NCBI GenBank assembly: GCA_018402445.1
Contig: JAGYIT010000006.1
Location: 355,839-419,838, forward strand
Source: Akkermansiaceae bacterium
GTDB taxonomy: Bacteria; Verrucomicrobiota; Verrucomicrobiia; Verrucomicrobiales; Akkermansiaceae
Direction: 5' to 3'
DNA: 64,000 bases
Part shown: piece by piece, positions 50,913-60,607 of the stretch
Position numbering within the stretch: position 1 is the first letter of the stretch
Layout: each line of letters starts with the position of its first letter
Position numbers and translations under genes: made by a program
Notes under the pieces: model-generated
Told to the model about the DNA's origin: nothing
What the model saw: only the letters and a program-made list of their open reading frames with translations
Database searches by the model: none

Positions 50913-53402
50913 CGAAGTCGGTGGCAAAGGGTTTCTGTAGTTTGATCGGATAGGATCGATACGTCACGGTCTGATTGGTGCCTGGCAAGGTTTCATCAAG
51001 ACGAATCTCAACGGTTGTGTTGTTGTGCGCGTCTGCGGCTTTTGACAGGACAAGAGCCACGCTCATCTCGCGCTTTCTCGCTTCCTCGTCCTTGGAGTCG
51101 AAAGTGATGGCCTTCACCTCGGAAATCGCCTGACCATCCGAAGCATAGACGCCGATCTTCAACGCCCTAGGCAGCAGCTTGGGCGTGACCGGTTTTTCCT
51201 GATAGATAGAAAGGGCAATTTGTCCGGTCGTCAGCTTGGCCGGCATCCGGATGATCTCGACCGATACACGGCCGGTGTCATCCGAGCGTGATTTGTTGAT
51301 GTGCACCACCGGAATCACCACTTCCTGCAGGCTGAATCCACCGTGGACGTAGCGCTTGCCGGAGCCCTGGAGAGGGAAGCGCCCAAGGGAAACGGGAAAC
51401 GCGCAGGACCAATCGCCTACTAGGTCAAGTTGGGAGGCGTCGAAGACCTTGGTGGCTCCGGACTCGGTGATACCGCGCCCAATCGCGAAACGTCGGTTAC
51501 GGTTTGTCCATTCGGCAGCCTCAGGCAGAGCGGTCGAGTCCCCCTTGTCGAGTGGCTCCTGTTGGAAGAGGAAACCGTGATCCGCAGTGAGCAGCATGTT
51601 GTTACCATTCACATTGGCCACTTTTTTGACGATCTGGACCAGCTCGTCAAAGGCCTGTTCCACAGCCTCGGTGGTTTTGGCCTCTGTGGTCGATGAATCC
51701 CCCGTCTTGTCGATGACGTTGTGGAAAATGTAGATCACCTCGTGGTCGCGCATCAGGGTACGGCCCTCGACCTTGGTGTTCATTTCGAGGAATTGCTCGG
51801 CTTGGATCGCAGTGCCCTTGCCGTCGAGTGCCCGCTTGAGAATCTCATTTCGCGCCTCCGTGCCGGTGCAACTCCGCCCATCCAGAGTGACCTGGCAGCT
51901 TACGGGGTCGATCTCCCAAGTGCTTCCGGGCAACAGCGAGGCCATCCCAAGCTGCGTGTAGCTGGGCAGGCAACCGAACATGGCTCCCAGTTCGGTCGTA
52001 AAACGATTCTCGGACTTCATCCGCTCCGCGAAGTCGGCCGCCGCTTCGTAACGCAGCGCATCCGAGACGATCACAAAGACCTTCTGCCCCTTGTTGAGAA
52101 ACGGTCGGACATGCTCTTCGAAAAACGTCCTCTGTCTGGGCAGCGCGCCGCAAGTCCACGAACTCATCCGGCGCACCTGATCGCTCCAACGGTCGCCCAA
52201 GGGAGTCAGGAAATTGTTCACGTAAATCTTGCCGACCCACTCGATCAACTTCTCCATCACGTTCACCTGTCCATACTGGCGGGCATGGTAGCTGAAGCGG
52301 CGATATGCCCGGTCGATCTTCCACCAGCTTGCACGGTAGCGCTCCAGACCCGCATCAATGGAATCCATTGAAAGCTCTGCCCTAGCAAGCAACTCGCGTA
52401 GCTCGACAGCCTGGGCGATAGCTTGATAGCCGTGCTCATGGGCGGGATACCAGAACGATTGCCGACGGTCTTGGATGGGGGCCAAGAGTTTATCCGCTCC
52501 ATGGTGCGCCTCAAAGCCACGGCACAAGCGGTGAATCACGAACTTGTCGAAAATCTCAAAGGCATCCGCGTCGCCAAGTTCGTATCCCTCGCCGGATACA
52601 TCGAGCCGGGCGGCGACATGGAGATCCCTCTCTAGCCTTGCCGACCATTTTCGAAAGCTGGCGTTGTGCGCCCGGCTATCCTTCCAGCGCTGGAGAAATA
52701 CCCGGGAATGCGCCAGTTGAGCCACCTCAAGGTCGAGCGGGTTGGCTTCCCGGAAAATTCGCGTCACAAAATCCACCAAGGACGGTGAGGTGGATTGATA
52801 ACCGAAGAGGCGACCGACTTCCCGCCAGAACGGTTCGACGATGGCCGTAGTTGCCGGAAATTCTCAGCGACCGGATCAAACATTTCGTCGTCGGCGCGAT
52901 TCAGAAGATCGAGGAGTAGTGCTTCTAACTCCACCGGCGTCTTTGCCAATACCGCCATCATCTTCAGACGGAGATCCGCCGCCTCGTCGTCCACCGTGAC
53001 CATTTCCTTCAATGCCTGCACTCGCTTGGAATCCCGGAAAAACTCTACGTGCTCCTCAGCCAGCGCCCGGTATTCACACGGCAGGCCCACCTCCTGCACA
53101 GCCAGGGATGCCCGGTCGGCCCGGAACTCGTGCCCTTGAAGCAGAAGATCTAGCAGCCAGTTGTCCGCATCCTGCGGTCTCGCTGAATTGAAGTAGAGCA
53201 GGAAGCGACCATTCCCACCGCCATCGCCAAGAATCCGCACCTTGGGCGCGAACTCGTTCTCGCCCACTACGATCTTCTCCACACTTTCGTGCCCGTAGCT
53301 CTCGAACGATTTCTTCCATTCGCCGGACGGGTCATACCAGAAGACCAGCCGGTGTCGGTGGAAGCAGAGGTTCAGGCTGTCGTGAATTCGTTTTTCGGAC
53401 AT
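50902..53402 (-). CDS. pglZ: BREX alkaline-phosphatase-like protein PglZ (one frameshift)
   Basis: The first frame starts at the ATG at 53402 (MSEKRIHDSLNLCFHRHRLV, then VFWYDPSGEW), the N terminus typical of BREX-1 PglZ type A. It breaks near 52790, and the protein continues as VDFVTRIFREANPLDLE to the stop at 50902. The phosphatase core is visible in VFVIVSDALRYEAAADFAE and LLTADHGFLFQ, the metal-binding elements of the alkaline phosphatase superfamily. The restored length is about 833 residues, normal for the family. PglZ is a core BREX protein required for defence and methylation. It starts 5 bases after the DUF3732 gene of the inserted ABC module. Confidence 0.92.
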
Positions 53403-53407
53403 GGCAA

Positions 53408-55354
53408 TCAAATGTTGGATTCCCACTCTTCTGGAACCAAAGCAGGGGGCTTAGTCCACGGGGTCTCGATGATAGAATCCTGGAACCATTGGTCGCGCAG
53501 ATTGGCGTGCTCAGTGACGATGATCTGGATGCCAATCGCTTCGACAGTCGCGAAGCGGTAGAGCATTTCGAAAAGCTTTCGCACCTGATTTAAGTCCGCA
53601 TCCCGCTCGGTATCCTCGATTTCCGAAGCTGCTTTGTAAATCTGCTCACTAGGGAAATAGACCTGGGTCGGTTGGTCGAGGAAGAGGAATGACGGCATGG
53701 GCTTGCCATTATTCGTTGTGAAATGGTGCAAAGCCAAAAGTGCTCCGAGGTGATAGGCCAAATGGTTCGCCCCGCCACCGGTCTTGCTCATCGGAACCGG
53801 TCGTTCAGGGCGGTCAGCAACCACAGTCAGGTGATTGAAATCAAACCTGAAATCGAATTCAGAGAATTCTGCCTCCAGTTCAGAAACATACGGGCGAATG
53901 CGATTTGAAATGATGTTGAGAATCGAAGCCAGACGTTCCTCTCTATCAGAATCATTCGATTCCTTCTCCAACTGGGCGACCTGCCGTATCAGTTCTTCAA
54001 CTTTCGCCCGTAATCCGGGGATTTCATCATCAGGAACATGATTTTCCAAAAAGAGACTGATCCGACCCATGACACGAGCTGCAGCGGCGTTTCGGCTTCC
54101 CATTTCGGCGATTGCGGAGTTGGCTGCAATCGCAGAGGCAAGTTGCTCTTCCTTGCTGCGGAGTAGTTCATTCATCACTTTTGCCTCACCCTCCAACCTG
54201 AGCGTGTATTCTTCTAAATGTGGACGCTCTCCGACTACGGAATCAAGTTCCTGGCTTAGAGAGTCGAGTTCTTCCATCAGGCATTTGGCAACCGGAGTGT
54301 CCATTCCTAGGTTTTCCGGTGCAAATGGCCACTGCCACTCTCCACTCACGGGATCGCTGGGAAGCGCTCCGATAGATTCCAGTCTGCTTTTCTGCTCGTT
54401 AACCTCGGTCGTAAAGCCATCTTCCTTCTCAGTGAAAAGTCTTGTCGCTCTCAAAATTTCGGCGGACTCAGACCTTCTCCTTCTGAGAGCCAGGATTTCA
54501 TCCTCTAGCTCGGCGATTTTAGCTGTGTCCTCGTCAGGTATAGTGATGGGCCTCCAGTCCTTGGAGGCGTCAAGCAGCTCAAGTATTTCTTCGGTCGTTT
54601 GCGAAAGAGCCCCTCTCGCAATCACACCTACCTGCTGTGCCTCCGTCACCAACCCCAAAGCACGGACATTCAACTGTTCGCCGAAATACTCAGCATCGGC
54701 CAGTTGCTTTTGAATCAACTTCAACTCCCGTCGCGTGGATCGGAGCTTGGCATCAAGATCAAGACTATCGTCTGGGGCAACACCCAAGAGAATGGGCAGC
54801 GTGTCTTTTATCGCTTGTGGGATGAAAGGTTCGTTCTGCCGATAAAAAAGCTGCTCCTTGTTGGCAATGATTCCTTGCTTCTGGAACAAATAATAGACGG
54901 CGTGTCTGATCGAGGCGACAAACGCACTGCGACTCTGCCCATCAGGAACGACCGTTCGGTTCGCTGGAATCCCTAGGAGTTCGGACAGCAGTTCCACAAC
55001 GGAATCGTCATCGGTATTCTGACGGAGTTCCGTGAAATCCGGCGGTTGGAGATCGGCTCCTCGTCTCAGCATAACTCTTGAACAGCTTGATGCGGTTTGA
55101 GCAGGGGCGGGCTTGGCTATCATCACCTGCTCTCCCTTGAATTGGTAGATCACACCATACCAAGCCACCTTGTCACGAATCGGCCCTTCGGGAATGTTAA
55201 AATCGCTTCTGCCCATGCAGTATTCGACGATTTCGGAAATCGCTGATTTTCCTGTCGAGGACCGACCGGTGATGATGTTCAAACCGTGAACCTTGAACGA
55301 CACACGTCGTAGCTCGCCTTTGTGGCTATAGAGAAATATTTCTTTGATGTTCAT
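53408..55354 (-). CDS. DUF3732 ATPase of a three-component ABC system
   Basis: 648 residues, intact. The Walker A motif GRSSTGKSA is at residues 30-38 in an N-terminal ABC/SMC-type half domain. A long coiled-coil middle follows (about 190-480), then the C-terminal half with a signature-like KTGGGANHLAYHLG and Walker B PSFLFLDQPTQVYF. This split ATPase with coiled coil matches the DUF3732 family, the SMC/RecN-like ATPase of ABC three-component (ABC-3C) conflict systems. It overlaps the middle component by 4 bases. It probably senses DNA structures and activates the nuclease of the module; that mode of action is inferred from the family. Confidence 0.85.
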   Translation of the reverse strand: MNIKEIFLYSHKGELRRVSFKVHGLNIITGRSSTGKSAISEIVEYCMGRSDFNIPEGPIRDKVAWYGVIYQFKGEQVMIAKPAPAQTASSCSRVMLRRGADLQPPDFTELRQNTDDDSVVELLSELLGIPANRTVVPDGQSRSAFVASIRHAVYYLFQKQGIIANKEQLFYRQNEPFIPQAIKDTLPILLGVAPDDSLDLDAKLRSTRRELKLIQKQLADAEYFGEQLNVRALGLVTEAQQVGVIARGALSQTTEEILELLDASKDWRPITIPDEDTAKIAELEDEILALRRRRSESAEILRATRLFTEKEDGFTTEVNEQKSRLESIGALPSDPVSGEWQWPFAPENLGMDTPVAKCLMEELDSLSQELDSVVGERPHLEEYTLRLEGEAKVMNELLRSKEEQLASAIAANSAIAEMGSRNAAAARVMGRISLFLENHVPDDEIPGLRAKVEELIRQVAQLEKESNDSDREERLASILNIISNRIRPYVSELEAEFSEFDFRFDFNHLTVVADRPERPVPMSKTGGGANHLAYHLGALLALHHFTTNNGKPMPSFLFLDQPTQVYFPSEQIYKAASEIEDTERDADLNQVRKLFEMLYRFATVEAIGIQIIVTEHANLRDQWFQDSIIETPWTKPPALVPEEWESNI

Positions 55355-55839
55355 GGTCGGATGCCGAGGGTGGTGTAAATCGTGGCGCGATCTCCTATCT
55401 GCGAGAATTTCTTTCCAAGTGAGCGGGCCGCCATCTGGCAGTCACGTGAGTCCTGTGTGCCTGTGATCGTCCGGCGAACCTTTCCGTCCTGAACGGATAG
55501 GCAACCTTGTGGATCGACTGCCAACACATCGCGGTCCGCCAGGTATGAGAATGCTTCCATCGCGAAGGGAAACAGGCCCTTTGTCCTGCGTGCCAGATCC
55601 ACACGGATCTCGGGGTGATCTTGAAGAATCTTAGCAAAATAAGAACGGGAGCCCTCTTTGATCTGGTTTCTTGTCCGTTCATGCAGGCAAAGAGGCAGAA
55701 TCAGTAGCGAGAGGGAAAAAGGCATCGCCCGTCCAGATACTTCGGCATAACCCTCGATTCCACGGGCGAGGATGAGTCCGCAAAACGCGGGATTGAAGAG
55801 GGTCCGCACCTCGCGGGGTCGATTGTTCCAGGTCTTCAT
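55351..55839 (-). CDS. Three-component ABC system middle component
   Basis: 162 residues from the ATG at 55839, which overlaps the previous stop as ATGA; the open frame further upstream lies inside that gene. The start (NRPREVRTLFNPAFCGLILA) followed by FSLSLLILPLCLHERTRNQI is the pattern of the ABC-3C middle components. The C terminus has a winged-helix-like stretch (LADRDVLAVDPQGCLSVQDG). Such proteins link the ATPase to the effector subunit. Overlaps of 4 bases on both sides show a tightly coupled three-gene unit. Confidence 0.8.
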   Translation of the reverse strand: MKTWNNRPREVRTLFNPAFCGLILARGIEGYAEVSGRAMPFSLSLLILPLCLHERTRNQIKEGSRSYFAKILQDHPEIRVDLARRTKGLFPFAMEAFSYLADRDVLAVDPQGCLSVQDGKVRRTITGTQDSRDCQMAARSLGKKFSQIGDRATIYTTLGIRP

Positions 55840-57038
55840 ACTGCGGTATTCTTGAGAATTTCGGTGGCTCGCTCTTCGAATCGCGGATGCCAATACACTC
55901 GTGGCTTCCGTTCGTTCGCGAGCAGGTGGTAGCTTCCCATGGCCACATAGGTTGCGGTGACTCCGATTCTGATGCGAAGGTTCGGGTGATTGCTCGTAGA
56001 AAGGTCGTTGAACAACTTGCGTCCAAAGTTCTGGAGAATCTCCTCGGCGGCGTCTTCAGCCAGTTCTTCCCATACGATCTGCTTGAGTCTGTTCCATTCG
56101 TTGACCAATCGCTCGTCATAGCGATCAATTTCACCTGTTAGATCGACATTAATCCGGAGCCATTCGCTTCTTTGTTGGCAAGCCCGGTAATAATCGAGAA
56201 TGGCTGTTTTGATTCGCCCCGAATTCACGCCAATCGTCCTCAACTGCCGGACGAAAATCCTGTCGTCAGAGTCAGGATCCACGCCTTCCTCCGGCTCGGC
56301 ATTTTCGAAGTCAATTGGGAGGTTGTCGTCCCGAAACTGCTCGCAGATGAAACTCAGCATTTCGGAAACTTCCGATCCGCGCATCGGATCGGCTCTCTCA
56401 TCCGAGAGCAGTTTGATGCTTTGATCCATCCACCAACCCTCCAGACGTTGATAAACAGCTTGCCGGAATTGAATTCTCACGGTGCGCAGCTTTTCGTCGA
56501 TGATCTTCTGTGGGATGTTCTCGATCCGTGTGAGTTGGTCGAAGATCGTGATCCTGCTGAAGAAATCAGTCAGTTGATCGTCGCTTAGACTTTCGAGTTC
56601 GACTTTTGTTTTCGCCAGCGTCTTCGAGTCTGACGTTTCAAGCTTGGCTTTCGCTTGTGCCGCAAGATCTGCTGGTCGGCTTTTCGTGGGGAGGAAGTGT
56701 TCGAGCAACGAGCCGGGGGAAACAGATCCCGTGGTGCAGAGGTAAAAACGTCCAGGACTGGTTGGACGTGGATCTTTCAGGTAATAAGCGAGCCAGATTC
56801 GGACAGACTTCCAGAAGTCGGGCGAAAGATCGGAAAGCGTGTCGCCAACAGCCTTGTGCTTGAGGGATGCGAGAATTCTTCCCTCTTCTGGGTCGCTAAA
56901 GTCGATGTCGTCATCGCCCTCGATCAGGCAAACCGTATCTTCCGATTGGCGGAACAGGCACAGCAGGGCATATCGAAGCTGATAAAGATAGCCGAGGGCT
57001 GAGGGTGCGGCGGAGAATGGGTTAGAGTCGGAAGTCAT
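55836..57038 (-). CDS. ABC three-component effector with Cap4-like nuclease domain
   Basis: 400 residues, intact. The N terminus has the Cap4/DUF4297-like pattern: GYLYQLRYALLCLF, then Glu40 and acidic residues in LIEGDDDIDF, and Lys60/Lys62 in LASLKHK, which together fit a PD-(D/E)xK nuclease active site. The C-terminal half is helical with a compact end domain of the ABC-3C type (LRIRIGVTATYVAMGSYHLL). In this family the nuclease is the likely DNA-cutting effector. It starts 3 bases after the pglX stop, so the module is transcribed with the BREX genes. The nuclease assignment rests on motif pattern; the family placement is firmer. Confidence 0.75.
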   Translation of the reverse strand: MTSDSNPFSAAPSALGYLYQLRYALLCLFRQSEDTVCLIEGDDDIDFSDPEEGRILASLKHKAVGDTLSDLSPDFWKSVRIWLAYYLKDPRPTSPGRFYLCTTGSVSPGSLLEHFLPTKSRPADLAAQAKAKLETSDSKTLAKTKVELESLSDDQLTDFFSRITIFDQLTRIENIPQKIIDEKLRTVRIQFRQAVYQRLEGWWMDQSIKLLSDERADPMRGSEVSEMLSFICEQFRDDNLPIDFENAEPEEGVDPDSDDRIFVRQLRTIGVNSGRIKTAILDYYRACQQRSEWLRINVDLTGEIDRYDERLVNEWNRLKQIVWEELAEDAAEEILQNFGRKLFNDLSTSNHPNLRIRIGVTATYVAMGSYHLLANERKPRVYWHPRFEERATEILKNTAV

Positions 57039-57041
57039 GGC

Positions 57042-60000
57042 TTATTCCTCTCCTTTTGTTGTCAACCCCGGGATGGGTTGGACGGCTCCTTCGAATTTGA
57101 GGTAGTTCACCTTCACGCCGTCATCGAGGTCGATTTCGAGGCGTTGTTGGGCGAGTGGGAGGATGACGTTGCGTTCCCAGTCCTGGCAGTCCTTGAGGTC
57201 TTTTCTCAGCTTCTCGGCTTCCTTGCGGGCGGCGTTCTTTTCCTTGGTAGCGGTCGCAGTGGCCTCGACGTGGACGAGGTGGTTGATGCGGGACTCTAGC
57301 TTCTTGAGGTAGTCGCGGAGGTATTTGTTGAGCAGGGTGTTGACCGTGTCCTTGGTGTAGCGGTGGAGATAGACGAGGGCGCTGAAGCCTTTCTTGGGGC
57401 TTTGGAACAACCAGTAGATCGGGCGCTTTTTGTAGGTCTGGAGGTGGTCCTTGTAGAAGTCGGTTAGGAAATACTTGTCCAGCGACTTGCCGAGTGAGTC
57501 CTCGATGAAGCGGAGGTTCTGCTTAAGCGTGGCTTCGCCGAAGGTGGCACGGAGGAAATCGCGGGTGCGGGCGACGATGTCGTCTTCAAACCATTCGCCA
57601 TCGAGCACGGGGATGATGCCGTCGTCGTCCGGTGCAAAGCACAGATCTTCCATCTTCAATCCACCATCCACGATCTTCGATCTGAATTGCTCCAGCGTGT
57701 CGCCGACGTTGGCGAGGATGAGGCCGGGGTGGTCGGGGAATAGCGGCCCATCATGCAGCCGGTGGCGTAGGAGAGGAAGGCGGCCATATCGCGGCGGGCC
57801 TCGGCGCGGGCGAGGGTGATTTGATCCACGGGCACTTCCGGACTGCACCCCGCCTTCGGAGGCCGTAGGCTGCGATAAAAGCCGGTTGTTCTCGGTCTCC
57901 AGCTCCTGCATGCGGCGGATAGCGGCGGTGTTCTGCGCCTCCCAATGCCGCCAACTCGCCTCCAGCGTCGCGCCCTTCATCCCCGGCCGCAGCAAGGGCT
58001 GGTCGCGGAAGTCCCACGAGGTCTCGAAGTTGTCCCAGTCGGCTCGGGCGAGCGTTGTCGCCTGCTCGACTAAAGCTTCGACGGACGAAATCGTCTCCGT
58101 GGCTCGGACGACAGGAACGGAGAGAATATGGCCGAGTTTGAAATCAGAGCGTCGGAGAAAGCAGAGATGAACCGTGTTCCAACTAGGCTATTCAACAGGC
58201 CGGTAAAAACAGAAGTTTGGAAGCCGCGAATGCGGTCGTGCCTTTGGCATCGAACAGAAAACCAACAGGTGAGTATCTGGCAGAAAGCCTCCCGCTTCCG
58301 ATTGATGACCAGCTTACCCCCTCACGAAACGAATACTCTCCGTTGTAGTTGTGGGAGCGAATTCGCCCTGTCTTTTCGTCTGCAAAGCTGCGGATCTCTG
58401 CGCCGTCGTTCTGCCAGTTTACGAAGTAGTCGTTGTTGCCGAACCATCGCAATTCGCCACCTCCCTTGTTGTATGGAAACCACTTCCGTCGCGACTGGAC
58501 GCTTTCTGGAATCGTCGCACATCCAAATGCCGCACGGTTCAAAGCTACTTCATGCCAGAGACGAAGAAATAATCCGTTGGAACCTGTTGCCATGCCTTCG
58601 CGGGCTGCCAACTGTTTCCCAAGCACTGGATACTTCTCGAAGAGGACAAGTTCGCGATCTGTTGCCCAGTAGCAGAGCGGTTCTTCCTGGATAACTCGAA
58701 ATCTTTCAGTCGCCACAGCGAATCGCGAAGAGCACGCGGGATTCTTGACCGCTGAAAGAAAGGCTCGCTCCTTGGAATCAGAGTCATCGCCGTCAACCAA
58801 GCGGAAGAAATGCGTGGGCCTTTTCTGCCGGGCCGTTGTGCAGAAAGTAAACGCAGCCGTTTGCACAACTTCCCCTGAGATGCTGTCGAAGGCTCGTGCC
58901 CCAAGGTGTAACAGTGAATCAAGATGCCAAGTTTGCAGTGCTGTGCGGAAAGCCGAAAAACGAGATAGAAACATCCAGTTCTGCATCGTCACCATTGCCA
59001 CTGCGCCAGATTTCATCGCCAGCATTCCCAATCGTTCCATGAAAACGGAAAACAGGTTGTGCTTGGAGTTCGGGAATAGTTCGTCAACGAAGTCGCGAAG
59101 GGTAACATTCATTCCACCTCGACCCATATATGGCGGATTGGCTACGACGACGTGATACCGCTGGGTTAGAGCCTCGGCTTGATCAAGCACGCGCAGGACT
59201 TTGAGGTGCGTCTCGCGCAGGAAGAGTGAGGGTGACTGATCCGTGTTCAGTGACCAGTATTCAGTGACGATGCGACGGACTTCGAGGATGGCCGGTTCCG
59301 GTATGCACGGCTGGATGAGCGAGCCAAAGTTCTTTGCCTCTTCGAACTGGTGGAGCAGTGTGAGAATCGTGTGTTGGAAGATGTTGCCCAGCTTGAGTGC
59401 TCGGGTGTAGTCGCTTAGTTCATTTTCCGCGTAGCGCACGTCGCGCAGTTCTGTGATGTTAGGGCGGACGAGGTGTTCCGGTTGGAAAAAGCGACGTGAC
59501 TTTTCTCGGGCCTTGAAGATGAGGGCGAGTTCGGCGAGTTGAGCGGCTCGGGGGCAGATTTCCAAACCGTGCAGGTTGTGCCGCAGGATGAGGGCGGGAA
59601 TTTCACTCGGCGTGTATCCTTCCTCCTCGTAGATGAGGGTGAGCAGGTCGAAGGCATAGGTGAGCATGTGCCCGGAGCCGACGGCGGGGTCGCAGAGACG
59701 GATTTCCTCGGGATTGGTGATTTTGAGGAAGTCGGTCTCGGTTCTGCCCTCGATGTAACACGGCATGTGGTCGCGAGAGCCGAGAGCCGGGGCGATTGAG
59801 CAGCCAGAGGCGGCCGAGGGAGTTTTCGACGCAGGTAGCGGACGATCCAGTGCGGGGTGAAGAGCTGGGTGACGGCGGGAATGTCCCTCAGTGGGCACGG
59901 CGCTCTTGCGGGCCATGACGGCATCCTTTTTCTCGGAGATGTAGAACTGGTAGAGCCAGCCGAGGATTTCCACGTTGGCGCGGGATTTGCCGGAGGCGTC

Positions 60001-60600
60001 GGCTTCCAGGCAGTCGGAGTCGGTGATCTCGGTGCGGAAGCCTTCGGCGACTGAGGTGGCGGTGAGGAGGTCGTCGGGGAGGAGGAGTTCGGATTCGTCG
60101 TTGAGCTTGTCGAAGACGTCGGGGAGCAGGGTGTGGTAGAGACGGCACGCGGCGAGGATGAGGCCGCGATAGGCCTCGCCCTGAGGATCGGCCCCGGCGA
60201 TGGCGGTGGGCAGGCGGCCGTCGAGCAGGTCGTTGAGCCGCTGGAGGTCGGTGTGTGGGTGGAGTTCTGCAGGCAGGGAGCCGGTGCGGAGGAGCTTGAG
60301 GATTTCCGGCTGGGTTTCCTCCGGCGTGGCGGGCGTAGAGCACGCGGGCCTTGAACGGGTGCCAGCCTTGGGCATCCAGAAAGCGCAGCGCGGCGAGGCG
60401 GTTAAACCAAGTGTAAGCGACGCGCTCGATGAGGGCGGTGCGGTTCTTTCCCGCCTCCCTGCGGAGGGATGCCACCTGCGCGGCAGCCTGGCGGAGGTCC
60501 GGCGTATCGGCAGCAAGGACGTAGTCGAGCTTGCGCCCACCGCCTCCATGAGTTGGGTGCGGACGGCGGGGGCGAAGGATTTGAGGGCGGAGGTATTCAT
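57042..60600 (-). CDS. pglX: BREX adenine-specific DNA methyltransferase PglX (several frameshifts)
   Basis: Starting at the ATG at 60600 (MNTSALKSFAPAVRTQLMEA), the protein runs through at least five frame changes to 57042 and is about 1186 residues when joined. Visible pieces: IERVAYTWFNRLAALRFLDA in one frame; DIPAVTQLFTPHWIVRYL near 59870 in another; the SAM-binding CDPAVGSGHMLTYAF; and the N6-adenine catalytic motif NPPYMGRGG. The C-terminal part has YLFQ-type recognition helices and an end at KFEGAVQPIPGLT. PglX is the BREX methyltransferase that marks host DNA at a non-palindromic site. It starts 7 bases after the brxC stop. Whether the breaks are sequencing errors decides if the host could methylate. 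Confidence 0.88.
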
Positions 60601-60607
60601 GCGAATC

